From assembly GCA_020850415.1 (NCBI GenBank), contig JADZER010000023.1:1-64000 (forward strand): a stretch of DNA of 64,000 bases, written 5' to 3'. Under the pieces are notes generated by a model, which was not told where the DNA came from, searched no databases, and saw only the letters and a program-made list of their open reading frames with translations. Origin of the DNA: Phycisphaerales bacterium (lineage in GTDB: Bacteria > Planctomycetota > Phycisphaerae > Phycisphaerales > UBA1924). Positions 29,444 through 39,206 of the stretch are shown one piece after another; within the stretch, counting starts at the first letter, position 1, and the number at the start of each line of letters is the position of its first letter. The position numbers were made by a program, and so were the translations under genes.

Positions 29444-30085
29444 ATGAGCGCCCTCACCCGCCAAACCGAATCGCCCTTCCGGGTCCTGGACTGGGAGCCG
29501 GATGTGACGCAGATGCTCGACGAGCATCACCTGGTGGCGTGGTCGGGGGTGGCCCGGCGTCGGGTGCACTTCGCGGCGTGCCTCAGCCACTTCCTGGCGC
29601 TCCAGCCCGATGTCGAGATCTGCCCGCTCTACGGGCGATTCATCACCGACCTGGACTCGTTCTGCCACCAGCTCGAGCGGGTGCTGCCGGGCGTGCCCAT
29701 CCAGCGCAAGATCGACGGGCCCGACGGGCTGGTCGCGCTGCTGCGGTCGCGCCACACGCTCCGGCTCCGGGCGGCCAGCCGGTACCGGTACTATGTCTGG
29801 AACGACGCCGATGTGCTGCTCAAGGCCGACCACAAGCTGTTCGGCCGGCTGGTGGACGCCCTGGCGGGCGTCGCCGCCGAGGCCGAGTTCGCCAGCGACG
29901 AGCTGCTGCTCGTGCAGCGGGCGGCGTTCGTCGGCGGGCCGATGCTGGACCTCTACGCCGAGAACAAGAAGGGCCAGTTCCGGAGCTGGTACGACGACGG
30001 GCTGGGGGAGCCGTTCTGGCGGATGGTGACCGGGCTGGAGGCGCCGCCGGTGCTCCGGTACCAGATCGACCTGCTGACCAAGTGA
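29444..30085 (+). CDS. Hypothetical protein
   Basis: 213 residues, soluble, no signal peptide. Mixed alpha/beta with a Cys-containing segment (HFAACLSHFLALQPDVEICPLYG), a central conserved-looking core (RYRYYVWNDADVLLKADH) and a C-terminus with WYDDGLGEPFWRMV. I recognise no family. The start could also be the in-frame ATG at 29417 (MGGRGPSRC...), which directly follows GAAAGAGAGG; 29444 is chosen because the leader looks unstructured. It lies convergent with the RND efflux operon and downstream of an A/T-richer stretch (about 29280-29350) likely to hold its promoter. Confidence 0.65.
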   Translation: MSALTRQTESPFRVLDWEPDVTQMLDEHHLVAWSGVARRRVHFAACLSHFLALQPDVEICPLYGRFITDLDSFCHQLERVLPGVPIQRKIDGPDGLVALLRSRHTLRLRAASRYRYYVWNDADVLLKADHKLFGRLVDALAGVAAEAEFASDELLLVQRAAFVGGPMLDLYAENKKGQFRSWYDDGLGEPFWRMVTGLEAPPVLRYQIDLLTK

Positions 30086-30107
30086 CCGGGCGTGGTGCGC
30101 GCAACGG

Positions 30108-30123
30108 ACCCCCCCGCGGGGGT
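30108..30123. terminator. GC hairpin between convergent genes
   Basis: ACCCCC and GGGGGT can pair across CCGC, between the stops of the hypothetical gene (30085) and the RND gene (30138). No T tract on either side, so this is only a candidate. Confidence 0.35.
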
Positions 30124-30137
30124 GCCGGCGGCCGGGC

Positions 30138-33100
30138 CTATGCCTCGGGGTCGCGGACCGCGCCGACCGCGCCGCCGCCGGCGGTGGTGGCGGGGCTCGC
30201 CCGGTGCACCAGCCGGGCCAGCGCCGCGCGGGTGTCCTGCACGAGGCTGAACAGCAGCGGCACGAGGATGAGCGTGAACACCGTCGAGAGCGCCATGCCG
30301 CCGATGACCACGCTGCCCAGGCCGCGGTAGAGCTCCGAGCCCGAGCCGGGCATGACGACCAGGGGCGCCATGCCCAGGAGGCTGGTGAGGGTGCTCATCA
30401 TGATCGGGCGGACGCGGGTGGTGACGCTCTCGGTGATAGCGTCTCGGGCGTTCATCTTCTCGCGGATATCGTCCTCGCCCTCGCCCACGCCCCGCATGAA
30501 GTTGAGGGCCTGGTGGACGATGAGGATGGCGTTGTTGACGACGACGCCGATGAGCAGGATGACGCCGAGCATCGTGAGGACATCGAGGTTCTGCTGGGGG
30601 ATGTAGCGGTTCGCGACGCTGAGGTGGTGCATGATCGACAGGCCCAGGAAGCCGCCGAAGGTGGCCGGCGGCACCGCGAACATGATGACCATGGGCTGCG
30701 AGAAGCTCTGGAAGAGCACGCACATGAGGAGGTAGACCACCAGCAGCGCGAGGAACAGCGAGCTGCCGAGCAGGCCGACCAGGGTGCCGTCGCCGAGCAG
30801 CGCGGCCCGCACGGCCTTGAGCTTGCTGGCCGAGCCCTCGAACTCCGCGCGGACGCCGGTGGCGACCATCCCCGCGGCGGTCTGGTCCGCTACCGCCCGG
30901 TCGACGATGTTGATCGCCTCCTCCAGCGGGATGTCGCGGGGCGGGGTGAACTCCAGGCTCACCGCCCGCTGGCGGTTCACGCGGTTGATCTCGATCGGTG
31001 AGGTCACGCGCCGGACCTCGGCGAGGCTCGCCAGCGGGACCGTGTGCCCGCTGGGCGTCGCGATCGGCAGATCGGCCAGCCCCGCCAGGGAGGTCTGGTC
31101 GACCGCGTCGCTCGCGATGGCCTTGAGGTCGATCGTCTCGCCCCCGATGCGGTACTCGCCGATGATCGCCCCGTCCCCGGCCGACTGCACCGCCAGGCCC
31201 AGCTCCGTCGGGGTCATGCCCACATCGGCCAGGCGCACCCGGTCCGGGACGATCTGGAGCTCGGGCCCGGGGAGGTTGAAGTTGCTCGGGCTGGCCTGCA
31301 CGGCGCCGTACCCGTAGGTCATCTGGAGCTGGCTCTGCACCGCGCCCGCGGCCCTGATCACCTCGGCCAGGTCGTCGCCCGTGAGGTCGACGCGCACCGA
31401 CGAGGTGCTCTGCCCGCCGATCTGGAAGAGCTGCGCCTGCTTGGCGAAGCCGAACACCCCGGGCGCGACATCCTGGCGCGTCGCGTGCGCAAACAGCGGC
31501 TCGAGGTCGACCACCCGCGAGTCGTCCGAGGACACCCCGCCGTGGAACATCACCGTCCCGAAGCCGACGAAGAAGTAGTTCGACAGCGCCGGGGGCACGA
31601 CGGTCGCCCCGCCCGGCGGGCCGAAGGGGTTGACGGGCACCGCGGGCAGCTTGGCCTCGGCCGCGGCCCGCTCGGGCGAGCCCTCGGGCAGGTCGCCCGC
31701 CTCCCAGAACGGCTGGATCGTCCGCTCGACGCGCCGCCCGATCTCGATCTGCTGGTCGATGTTGTACCCCGGCGGCGGGAGCACCACGCCGAAGACCATG
31801 TTGCGGTTGCCCGAGGGGAGAAAGTCCGACTGGGGGAGAAGGAGGAAGCTGCCGACGAGCGAACCCACCGTCATCACCAGGACGATCGCGATCCGCGCCG
31901 TCCAGCTGCCGCAGCAGGCGTGGACGAACCGGCCGATGCCCCTGGGGATGAGCGCGAAGGGGCGCGCGAGGGCGTCGCCGAGCTTGTGGAGCTTGTCGTC
32001 GTGCCGGCGGGGCCGGAGCAGGCGTGCGGCGGCGCAGGGGATGACGGTGATCGAGACCAGCAGGCTGAGCATGACCGCGGCGCAGATCGCCAGGGCGATG
32101 TCGCGGAAGAGCTGGCCGGCCTCCTCCTGGATCAGCAGGATGGGGATGAAGACCGCGACGGTGGTGAGGGTCGAGGCGAGGACGGCGCCCCACACCTCCC
32201 GGGCCCCGTCGTAGGCGGCCTGCATGGGCTTCTTGCCCATCTCGAGGTGGCGGAAGGTGTTCTCGAGGACGACGATCGCGTTGTCGACGACCATGCCCAC
32301 CGCGAAGGCCATGCCCGCGAGGCTGATGACATTGATGCTCCGCCCCATCGCCACCATGGCGACGAACGCGCCGACGACGGAGATGGGGATGGCCAGGGCG
32401 ATGATGGCCACCGGGCGGACGGAGCGGAGAAAGAGCAGCAGGACGGTCACGGCGAGGGCGCCGCCGAACCAGATGTTGCTCTGGACCAGGCCGATCGCCT
32501 GATCGATGTAGAGCGTCTGGTCGTAGACCTGCTCGAGGAAGAAGTCGCCCTCGAGCCCGCGCCTGGTCTTCTCGGCCTCGAGCACGCCGCCGGGGGCGTT
32601 CATCTCGGCGACGGCCCGCTTGACCCCTTCCATGACCTGCATGACATTGGACCCGACCTCGCGTTGGACATTGATGGCGAGCACCGGGCGTCCTTTGCTG
32701 CGGACGAACGAGCTGGGCTCCTTGAAGGTCTCGACGACCTCGGCGATATCGCGGACGAGCACGGGGACGCCGTCCTCGTAGGCGACGACCGTGCGCTCGA
32801 CGCTGTCGACGGTCTCGTACTGGCCGATCGTGCGGACCCGCACATCGGACCGCCCGTCGGCGACCTGCCCGGCGGAGACATTGCGGTTGGTGGCGCGGAT
32901 GGCGTTGACGAGCTGGCCGGCGGTGATGCCCCGCTGGGCGAGCCGGACCGGGTCGAACCGGATCTGGACCTCGCGCTCGCGCCCGCCGAGCACATTGACC
33001 TCCGAGACGCCGGGCATGCGTTCGATGGCGGGCTTGAGCCTGTCCTCGGCGAAGTCCTGCATCGCCCGGATATCGAAGGTGTCCGGGGTCGAGGTGCCGA

Positions 33101-33527
33101 AGACGATCCAGGCGATGTAGTCGCGGTTCATCCGGTCGGTCGCGAGGACGACCGGCTCGTCGGTGTTCTCTGGGTAGTCGGGCACCTCGCGGAGCTTGTC
33201 GGAGACCTCGCGCAGGGCCTCTTCCTTGGGCGTGCCGGTCTGGAACTCCAGGCGGATGGTGCCGTTGGCCTGCGAGCTGGTGCTGGTCATCTGCTTGAGG
33301 CTCTGGAGCCCCTGGAGCTTCTCCTCCTGCTTGTCGATGATCTCCTGCTCGATCTCGTCGGGGCTGGCGCCCTCCCAGAAGGTCTGCACGGTGACGACGG
33401 TGTCCTCGACGGTGGGGGTGAGCTGCACGGGGATGCGCTGCACGCTGAGCACGCCCGCGAGCATGATCAGGATCATGCCCACGCTCACGGTCACCGGCTG
33501 ACGGACGACGAGACTGAGGAGGTTCAT
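30138..33527 (-). CDS. RND multidrug efflux permease (HAE1/AcrB family)
   Basis: 1129 residues, 12 membrane helices in two homologous halves with two large periplasmic loops. The N-terminus MNLLSLVVRQPVTVSVGMIL and segments such as GMAFAVGMVVDNAIVVLENTFR, SITVIPCAAARLL and GVVVNNAILIVHQALNFMR are RND hallmarks. The charged residues in DNAIVVLEN belong to the proton relay. It exports lipophilic compounds with a periplasmic adaptor and an outer-membrane channel. The last gene of a TetR-MFP-RND operon, starting two bases after the adaptor's stop. Longer than AcrB (1049) because of extended loops. No TolC-type gene lies nearby, so the channel must be encoded elsewhere. Confidence 0.92.
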   Translation of the reverse strand: MNLLSLVVRQPVTVSVGMILIMLAGVLSVQRIPVQLTPTVEDTVVTVQTFWEGASPDEIEQEIIDKQEEKLQGLQSLKQMTSTSSQANGTIRLEFQTGTPKEEALREVSDKLREVPDYPENTDEPVVLATDRMNRDYIAWIVFGTSTPDTFDIRAMQDFAEDRLKPAIERMPGVSEVNVLGGREREVQIRFDPVRLAQRGITAGQLVNAIRATNRNVSAGQVADGRSDVRVRTIGQYETVDSVERTVVAYEDGVPVLVRDIAEVVETFKEPSSFVRSKGRPVLAINVQREVGSNVMQVMEGVKRAVAEMNAPGGVLEAEKTRRGLEGDFFLEQVYDQTLYIDQAIGLVQSNIWFGGALAVTVLLLFLRSVRPVAIIALAIPISVVGAFVAMVAMGRSINVISLAGMAFAVGMVVDNAIVVLENTFRHLEMGKKPMQAAYDGAREVWGAVLASTLTTVAVFIPILLIQEEAGQLFRDIALAICAAVMLSLLVSITVIPCAAARLLRPRRHDDKLHKLGDALARPFALIPRGIGRFVHACCGSWTARIAIVLVMTVGSLVGSFLLLPQSDFLPSGNRNMVFGVVLPPPGYNIDQQIEIGRRVERTIQPFWEAGDLPEGSPERAAAEAKLPAVPVNPFGPPGGATVVPPALSNYFFVGFGTVMFHGGVSSDDSRVVDLEPLFAHATRQDVAPGVFGFAKQAQLFQIGGQSTSSVRVDLTGDDLAEVIRAAGAVQSQLQMTYGYGAVQASPSNFNLPGPELQIVPDRVRLADVGMTPTELGLAVQSAGDGAIIGEYRIGGETIDLKAIASDAVDQTSLAGLADLPIATPSGHTVPLASLAEVRRVTSPIEINRVNRQRAVSLEFTPPRDIPLEEAINIVDRAVADQTAAGMVATGVRAEFEGSASKLKAVRAALLGDGTLVGLLGSSLFLALLVVYLLMCVLFQSFSQPMVIMFAVPPATFGGFLGLSIMHHLSVANRYIPQQNLDVLTMLGVILLIGVVVNNAILIVHQALNFMRGVGEGEDDIREKMNARDAITESVTTRVRPIMMSTLTSLLGMAPLVVMPGSGSELYRGLGSVVIGGMALSTVFTLILVPLLFSLVQDTRAALARLVHRASPATTAGGGAVGAVRDPEA

Positions 33528-33528
33528 A

Positions 33529-34722
33529 TCAGCCCGCTCCCTCCGCGCCGGCGTCGGCGCGGTCTGACCCGGTCGGGGCCGCCCCCCCGGCGGCGGTCGG
33601 CAGCACCGGCGCCGTCGGGTACAGCCGGTCGTTGCCCTCGACGATCACCAGGTCGCCCGGCGCGAGCCCGGCGGCCTCGACCACGACCAGCCCCGGCATC
33701 TCGAAGAGCACCTCGACGGTCGAGGGCATGGCCTGGGCCGGGCCCTCGCCGAGCGTCCGTGCGACATACACATAGGGCCCCATGTCGTTGCGGAGCACCG
33801 CGTCGGTCGGCACCACCAGGTGCTCCCCGCTCGTGCCCGTCGGCACCCACCCGATCACGCTCAGCCCGGCCGCCAGCTCTCCCGCCTCGGGGCGGACGCG
33901 CCCGACGAGCTGGAAGGTGCGCGACCGCTCGTCGACCCACGGCACGACGCGGACACGCCCGACGACGAGCTTCTCGGCGTTAGCGTCGAGGCCGACGAGC
34001 AGGTCGGCGCCGTGCAGCTCCCCGCCGTCGGCCATGGCCGCCAGCACGGGCAGGTACCGCTGGGGGACATCGAGCACGACCTCCAGCTCGTCGGTCTGGA
34101 GCAGCTCGCAGACGGAGTCCCCCGCGCCGAGCCACTGGCCCTGCTCGCTGAGCTTGGCGGTGACGGTGCCGGCGAAGGGGGCGACGATGCGCATGTCCGT
34201 GAGCCGGCGCTCGAGCAGGGCGAGCTGGGCCTCGAAGACCTCGATATCGAGCCGGGCGCCGTCGAGCCGGGCCCGCGCCTGGCGGAGCTCGAACTCGGCG
34301 TCGCGGTGCTCGCGGGCGTTCGAGGCGCCGCGCTCGGAGGCCTCGCCCAGCGACGCCACCTCGGACTCCCAGCGGGTGACCGACGCGTCCTCCTCCGTGA
34401 TCGTCGCCATCGCGGAGGCGCGCTGGGCCTCGGTCTGGCGGCGCTGGAGCTCCAGGCGCTCGGCGTCCAGGCGGGCGATCACCTGCCCCGCCTCGACGCG
34501 CATGCCGACATCGACCAGCACCTCGAGGACGACGCCGTCCTCCTGGGCGGCGACCTCGGCCATCCGCACCGGGCGCAGCTCGCCGGTGACCATCCGGCGC
34601 TCGGCGACATCCTCGCGGAGCACGGGGGAGACCCGGACCGGCGAGGGCGGGGCCTGGGCCCGAGCCGCGAACGCCGCGCCCACGCACACCGACAACGCCG
34701 CTAGCAACAACCGACCGCTCAT
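33529..34722 (-). CDS. RND efflux periplasmic adaptor (HlyD/AcrA family)
   Basis: 397 residues. A signal peptide (1-23, ending ARAQA), a first lipoyl half (EVAAQEDGVVLEVLVDVGMR), a long alpha-hairpin coiled coil (about 75-155) and a second lipoyl half (MRIVAPFAGTVTAKLSEQGQ) are followed by beta-barrel and membrane-proximal domains. It bridges the inner-membrane RND pump and an outer-membrane channel. The ATG overlaps the TGA of the upstream TetR gene (ATGA), and its stop is two bases before the RND start. Autoregulation through that TetR gene is therefore expected. Confidence 0.9.
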   Translation of the reverse strand: MSGRLLLAALSVCVGAAFAARAQAPPSPVRVSPVLREDVAERRMVTGELRPVRMAEVAAQEDGVVLEVLVDVGMRVEAGQVIARLDAERLELQRRQTEAQRASAMATITEEDASVTRWESEVASLGEASERGASNAREHRDAEFELRQARARLDGARLDIEVFEAQLALLERRLTDMRIVAPFAGTVTAKLSEQGQWLGAGDSVCELLQTDELEVVLDVPQRYLPVLAAMADGGELHGADLLVGLDANAEKLVVGRVRVVPWVDERSRTFQLVGRVRPEAGELAAGLSVIGWVPTGTSGEHLVVPTDAVLRNDMGPYVYVARTLGEGPAQAMPSTVEVLFEMPGLVVVEAAGLAPGDLVIVEGNDRLYPTAPVLPTAAGGAAPTGSDRADAGAEGAG

Positions 34723-35411
34723 GCCATCGCTCCCATCCCGGCCCGGGGCGCTTCGCCCGCGCCGGGCTCCTGTGTCGTCAGGTCTCCACACCCCAGCCCC
34801 CGGAGGACGAACCCGGTCAGCTCGTCGGCGAGCTGTTCGACCTCGATCCCGGCGCCGGGTCCGACGCGCTGCCCGAGGCGGTCGAGGAACGGCCGGAACA
34901 CCCTCTGGTGCAGCAGCACGCCCATGACCGACTGGGCCAGGCGCCCCCGCGCCGGCGCGTCGGCGCTCGGGCGCAGCACGCCCACCATCGCCGTCAGCTG
35001 CTCGTGGTGCGGGGCGATGAACTCGCGGACCACCAGGTCGGTCGCGTCGCCCGGCTCCATGGCGGCCTGCATGATCACGCACGCGCAGGAGTCCGCCTCA
35101 CCCTCCTGGAGCAGGACGCGCAGGAAGGCCGTCACGAACTCGCGGAGCGCCGCCGCCGCTTCGGCGCGCGTCGAGATCGGCCGGTCGAGCAGCGCCCACG
35201 CCCGGCGCGAGCCGCGCCGGTCCACCGTCCGCTCCACCGACGCGAGGTACAGCCCGCGCTTGGACCCGAAGTGGTACTTGATCCCCGAGAGGTTCACCCC
35301 CGCCCGATCGGCGATCTCGCGGATCCCCACCGCCTCGTACCCGCGCTCGGCGAACAGCGCCTCGGCGGCGTCGAGCAGTCGGTCGCGGGTTGGTTCGGCG
35401 GGCTGGATCAC
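34719..35411 (-). CDS. TetR/AcrR-family repressor of the efflux operon
   Basis: 230 residues from GTG at 35411. The N-terminal TetR helix-turn-helix is clear (TRDRLLDAAEALFAERGYEA, IREIADRAGVNLSGIKYHFG, SKRGLYLA). The C-terminal ligand domain resembles the CerR/DUF1956 group and contains SCACVIMQAAMEPGDAT. It is the first gene of the operon, overlapping the adaptor start. A perfect palindrome immediately upstream of its -35 box is the likely binding site, so it should repress itself and the pump until a substrate binds. Confidence 0.9.
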   Translation of the reverse strand: MIQPAEPTRDRLLDAAEALFAERGYEAVGIREIADRAGVNLSGIKYHFGSKRGLYLASVERTVDRRGSRRAWALLDRPISTRAEAAAALREFVTAFLRVLLQEGEADSCACVIMQAAMEPGDATDLVVREFIAPHHEQLTAMVGVLRPSADAPARGRLAQSVMGVLLHQRVFRPFLDRLGQRVGPGAGIEVEQLADELTGFVLRGLGCGDLTTQEPGAGEAPRAGMGAMA

Positions 35412-35416
35412 GCCTC

Positions 35417-35444
35417 ACAGTAGGCCGCCGTTCGGCGATGTCAA
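35417..35444 (-). promoter_or_regulatory. Promoter of the TetR-MFP-RND operon
   Basis: On the minus strand TTGACA (35444-35439), 16-base spacer, TACTGT (35422-35417), then 5 bases to the GTG start. The -35 box is a perfect consensus. Little or no leader would be transcribed. Confidence 0.7.
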
Positions 35445-35456
35445 TCAATCGATTGA
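35445..35456. promoter_or_regulatory. Candidate TetR operator
   Basis: TCAATCGATTGA is a perfect 12-base palindrome directly abutting the upstream edge of the -35 box. Its position suits repression by the adjacent TetR protein. Confidence 0.65.
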
Positions 35457-35535
35457 ACCCCTGGAGGTTGGGTTTCACTCCGGGCCGGGCGATAGCATCC
35501 GCGTGCCGGGGTGACCCCGTGGAGGCTCTGTCGCG

Positions 35536-38500
35536 ATGCGTCCGATCCGATTCTTCGTTCTGCTTCTTGCCATCGTGGCCCTCTGGGCGGCCCGGGGGGC
35601 GGCCCAGCCGGAGGACCTCACCCCCCCCTCCCTGGCCGAGATCGAGGCCAGGCTGGTGGCGGCCGGGGATGACCCGGCGGTTGCCGAGCCGACGGATGAG
35701 GTGGTCAGGACCCTCCGGGCGGCGCGCGACGCGGCCAAGCGGGCGGCCGACTCGCGAGCTCTGGCCGCCGAGCACCGGGCCAGGACCGAGGGCGCCCCGG
35801 GCCTGATCCAGCAGTACCGGGACGAGCTGGCGGTCCCGCCCCCGGCGCCGGCGAGCCCGACCGCGCCGGACAACGCGACGCTGGACGAGCTGCAGCACCT
35901 CGCCTCCCAGGCCGACGCGGAGCTGACGGAGGCCCGCTCGAGCCTGGAGTCGATCAACCAGGAGAGCCTGCGGCGCGACGAGCGGATGAAGTCGATCCCG
36001 GTGGAGCTCGCCGGTCTGCAGACCGAGATCGACCGGCTGCGCCGAGAGCTGAGCACGGCACCGGCGGCGGAGATCGCCCCGGCGCTGGCGGAGGCCCGGC
36101 GGGCCCGTCTGGCGGCGGAGTTGGACGGGGCGAAGGCCAAGACCGCCGAGCTCCAGGCCGAGGGCGCGGGCGACGACGGGCGTCGGGAGCTGCAGACGCT
36201 GCTCCGCGATCGGGCGGCGCGGCGGGTGGCGCAGGCGGAGGCGTTGGTGGCGGGTTGGCAGAAGCTCCTCGCCGATCGCCGGGCCCGGGAGGCGAGGATC
36301 GCGGCGCAGCAGGCGAGCGAGCGCGACCTGGCTGCGGCGGAGCAGTTCGGGGCGTTGGCGCCGATCCGGGGGCAGATCCTCGACCTGCTCTCGGACCTGC
36401 AGGGCGAGCGGGCGGTGACGCGCCGCCTGAGCGCGGCCGGGGCCGACCTGAACGAGACACGGGAGCTGCTCAAGCAGCGGAGCGAGTCCGAGGCGATGCT
36501 CCGGCGGCGCATCGGCGCGGGCGGTGCGGTGGCCTACGGGCCGAGCCTGCAGGGCGCGCTGCGCGACCTCAAGGACATCGCGTCGTACCAGCGCCGGCTG
36601 GACCACTACCGGCGTCAGACGGCCGACGCGGTCTACCGGCTCGAGGAGCTGTCGGGCCTCGAGGCCCGTTCGAGCGATGTGGGCAGCCGGCTGGCGGAGG
36701 TGCTCGAGGCGATGGGCCCGGACGCGGAGGCCAACCGCGGGCTTGCCACGCGCCTGCTGGAGCAGCGACGCACGCTGGTGCGCCAGGTGCAGGACAGCTA
36801 CGAGAACTACGCCGAGACGCTGGCCAATCTGAACACGGTGTACGCGGAGTACCTCGCGGTCTCCGGGCGCATGCAGTCGTTCGTCGAGGAGCATGTGTTC
36901 TGGGTGCGGAGCGTGCCGCGCGAGAACATCGTGCCCAGCCGCGCGGACTTCGCGTACGACATCCGGTGGCTGGCGGACCGTCAGGCCTGGCGGGACTCGG
37001 CGATCGGGGCGGCGTCGCGGGTGATGCCGAATGTCCCCCCGCTCGGCGTCACGCTCGCCGCGCGCCCGGTCTGGCACCTTCTGGTGCTGCCGGCGGGTGC
37101 GGCGGGCGTCGTGCTCGTCGCCGGCTTCGCAAGATTCCGCCTGGGCCGCTACTCCCGGCGCCCCCTCCCGACGACGGGGCGGCTGCAGCACATGAGCATG
37201 GCGGGGTGCGTCTGGAAGCTCGCGCTCGCGTGCGCCGCCGCGGCGCCGTTGCCGGCGGCGCTGTGGCTTCTCGCGGCGTGGCTGGGCTCGACGGCGGACC
37301 TGCTCAGCGCTTCGGACAAGGTCGCGACCCCTGCGCCGTTGGCGCTTGCCAGCGGGCTCTCGCGCGGGGCGTTCGTGTGGCTGGGGCTGGGCATACTGCG
37401 GGGGCTGATCCGGCCGGGGGCGGTCGGGGCGTCGCAGTTCCGCTGGCCGGAGGCGGGGCTGGCGCACATGCGCCGTCAGTTCGCGTGGTTCGCGCCGATC
37501 GCGATCGTCGCGGCGGTCGTCATCGAGACCTTCAACGAGCGCACCAACGACGCGAGCCCCGAGGTGCTGGGGCGCACGACGCTGGCGGTGGTGCTGCTGG
37601 TGATCGTGGTGCTGCAGACGAGGCTGTTCTCGCCCAAGCGCCCGCTGATCGCGGAGTACTTCAAGCGCAACAAGGGCGGGCTGCTCCAGAAGACGGTGTG
37701 GGTGTGGTACCCGCTGCTGGTGGTGGTGGCGCTGTGCCTCGCGCTGGCGACGCTCGCGGGGTATGTGTACACCGCGCTGCAGATCCAGCGCCACCTGGGG
37801 GACACCTTCCTGTTCATCATGGCGGTGATCGTGGGGCAGGCGCTGGTGCTGCGGTACCTGCAGCTGGCCCGGCGCCGGATCGCGATGGAGGCCGCGAGGG
37901 CGAGGCTGACCGCGCAGCAGGAGGGCGAGGGCAAGCCCAAGGACGCGGAGATCCCGGCCGACATCGACCTGAACACGATCAACCAGCAGAGCCGCAAGGT
38001 CATCCAGGCGGTGACGGTGGTCGTGCTGGTGCTGGGGCTGTACGCGGTCTGGAACGAGGTGCTGCCCGCGCTGCGGTGGTTCGAGCGGCTGCAGGTGCTG
38101 CCGACGATCGACTACATCGAGCCGCCGGGGCGGGAGGCCGTCGCCGCCCCGGGCCCGGCCGTCGCGTCCGGCGCCGAGGCCGCGCCCGCCGAGAAGCCCG
38201 CCGGCGGTGAGGGCGCGGCGCCGGCCACGACGCCCCCGGGCGGACCGGCGTCGGTCATGGCGGCGCGGGCCCAGGGCGAGGCGGGCTCGGAGAGCCTGCT
38301 CGCCGAGCACCTCTCGAGCGTCACCGTCGCCGACATCGGTCTGGCGGTGCTGCTCCTCATGCTGACGGTCTCGGCGTCGCGGAATGTGCCGGGCCTGCTC
38401 GAGATCACGCTGCTGCCGCGCCTGCCCATCAACGCGGCGGCGCGCTACGCGGTGTTCACCATCGCCCGGTATGTGGTCATCCTCATCGGCATCGTCGCGA

Positions 38501-39165
38501 TCTCGCGGACGCTGCAGATCCCGTGGAGGAGCGCCCAGTGGCTGGCCGCGGCGTTCACCTTCGGGCTGGCGTTCGGCCTGCAGGAGATCTTCGCGAACTT
38601 CGTCTCCGGGCTCATCATCCTGTTCGAGCAGCCGATCCGGGTGGGGGACACGGTGACGGTGGGGTCGGCGAGCGGCTCGGTCTCCAAGATCCGCATGCGG
38701 GCGACCACGATCACCGACTGGGACAACAAGGAGCTGGTGATCCCCAACAAGACCTTCATCACGGACCAGATCGTGAACTGGACGCTCTCCAATCCGGTCA
38801 CCCGCGTCGTCGTCCCGGTCGGCATCGCCTACGGCTCGGACACCGAGCTGGCCCGGGACATCCTTCTGCGCGTCGCGCGGGACTGCCCGCACACGCTCGA
38901 CGAGCCCCAGCCCCGGGCGCTGTTCCTGGGCTTCGGCGACAGCAGCCTGAGCTTCGAGCTGCGGACATTCATCGACACGATCGACAACCTGCTCGCGACC
39001 AAGAGCGACCTGCACTTCCGCATCGACAGGGCGTTCCGCGAGGCGGGGATCGAGATCGCCTTCCCGCAGCGGGACCTGCATCTGCGGTCGGTCGATGGCG
39101 GGATACTCGAAGGGTTTGGGGGGAAGGCGAAGGATGAAGGCGGAAGAATGAAGGATGAAGGATGA
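35536..39165 (+). CDS. Large MscS-family mechanosensitive channel (MscK/YnaI-like)
   Basis: 1209 residues. A signal peptide (1-24) is followed by about 440 residues of periplasmic coiled coil rich in Ala, Arg and Glu, then about 11 membrane helices, interrupted near residues 860-930 by a Pro/Ala-rich linker. The C-terminal MscS domain (about 960-1190) has the pore and cytoplasmic cage: GLAFGLQEIFANFVSGLIIL, EQPIRVGDTVTVG, TTITDWDNKELVIPN and WTLSNPVTRVVVPVGIAYG. It releases solutes on hypo-osmotic shock. Size and layout match MscK (KefA). The last residues (KDEGGRMKDEG) are encoded by short GATGAAGG direct repeats. GGAGG lies 10 bases before the start. Confidence 0.9.
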   Translation: MRPIRFFVLLLAIVALWAARGAAQPEDLTPPSLAEIEARLVAAGDDPAVAEPTDEVVRTLRAARDAAKRAADSRALAAEHRARTEGAPGLIQQYRDELAVPPPAPASPTAPDNATLDELQHLASQADAELTEARSSLESINQESLRRDERMKSIPVELAGLQTEIDRLRRELSTAPAAEIAPALAEARRARLAAELDGAKAKTAELQAEGAGDDGRRELQTLLRDRAARRVAQAEALVAGWQKLLADRRAREARIAAQQASERDLAAAEQFGALAPIRGQILDLLSDLQGERAVTRRLSAAGADLNETRELLKQRSESEAMLRRRIGAGGAVAYGPSLQGALRDLKDIASYQRRLDHYRRQTADAVYRLEELSGLEARSSDVGSRLAEVLEAMGPDAEANRGLATRLLEQRRTLVRQVQDSYENYAETLANLNTVYAEYLAVSGRMQSFVEEHVFWVRSVPRENIVPSRADFAYDIRWLADRQAWRDSAIGAASRVMPNVPPLGVTLAARPVWHLLVLPAGAAGVVLVAGFARFRLGRYSRRPLPTTGRLQHMSMAGCVWKLALACAAAAPLPAALWLLAAWLGSTADLLSASDKVATPAPLALASGLSRGAFVWLGLGILRGLIRPGAVGASQFRWPEAGLAHMRRQFAWFAPIAIVAAVVIETFNERTNDASPEVLGRTTLAVVLLVIVVLQTRLFSPKRPLIAEYFKRNKGGLLQKTVWVWYPLLVVVALCLALATLAGYVYTALQIQRHLGDTFLFIMAVIVGQALVLRYLQLARRRIAMEAARARLTAQQEGEGKPKDAEIPADIDLNTINQQSRKVIQAVTVVVLVLGLYAVWNEVLPALRWFERLQVLPTIDYIEPPGREAVAAPGPAVASGAEAAPAEKPAGGEGAAPATTPPGGPASVMAARAQGEAGSESLLAEHLSSVTVADIGLAVLLLMLTVSASRNVPGLLEITLLPRLPINAAARYAVFTIARYVVILIGIVAISRTLQIPWRSAQWLAAAFTFGLAFGLQEIFANFVSGLIILFEQPIRVGDTVTVGSASGSVSKIRMRATTITDWDNKELVIPNKTFITDQIVNWTLSNPVTRVVVPVGIAYGSDTELARDILLRVARDCPHTLDEPQPRALFLGFGDSSLSFELRTFIDTIDNLLATKSDLHFRIDRAFREAGIEIAFPQRDLHLRSVDGGILEGFGGKAKDEGGRMKDEG

Positions 39166-39206
39166 AGGAGAGGCCGCGTTTGCTTCTGGCCTGCATCCTT
39201 CTTTCT

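Noticed and set aside
35098..39081. Minus-strand open frame of about 1330 codons opposite the MscS-type gene
   Set aside because: Antisense composition artefact; the plus strand encodes a complete channel with all motifs.
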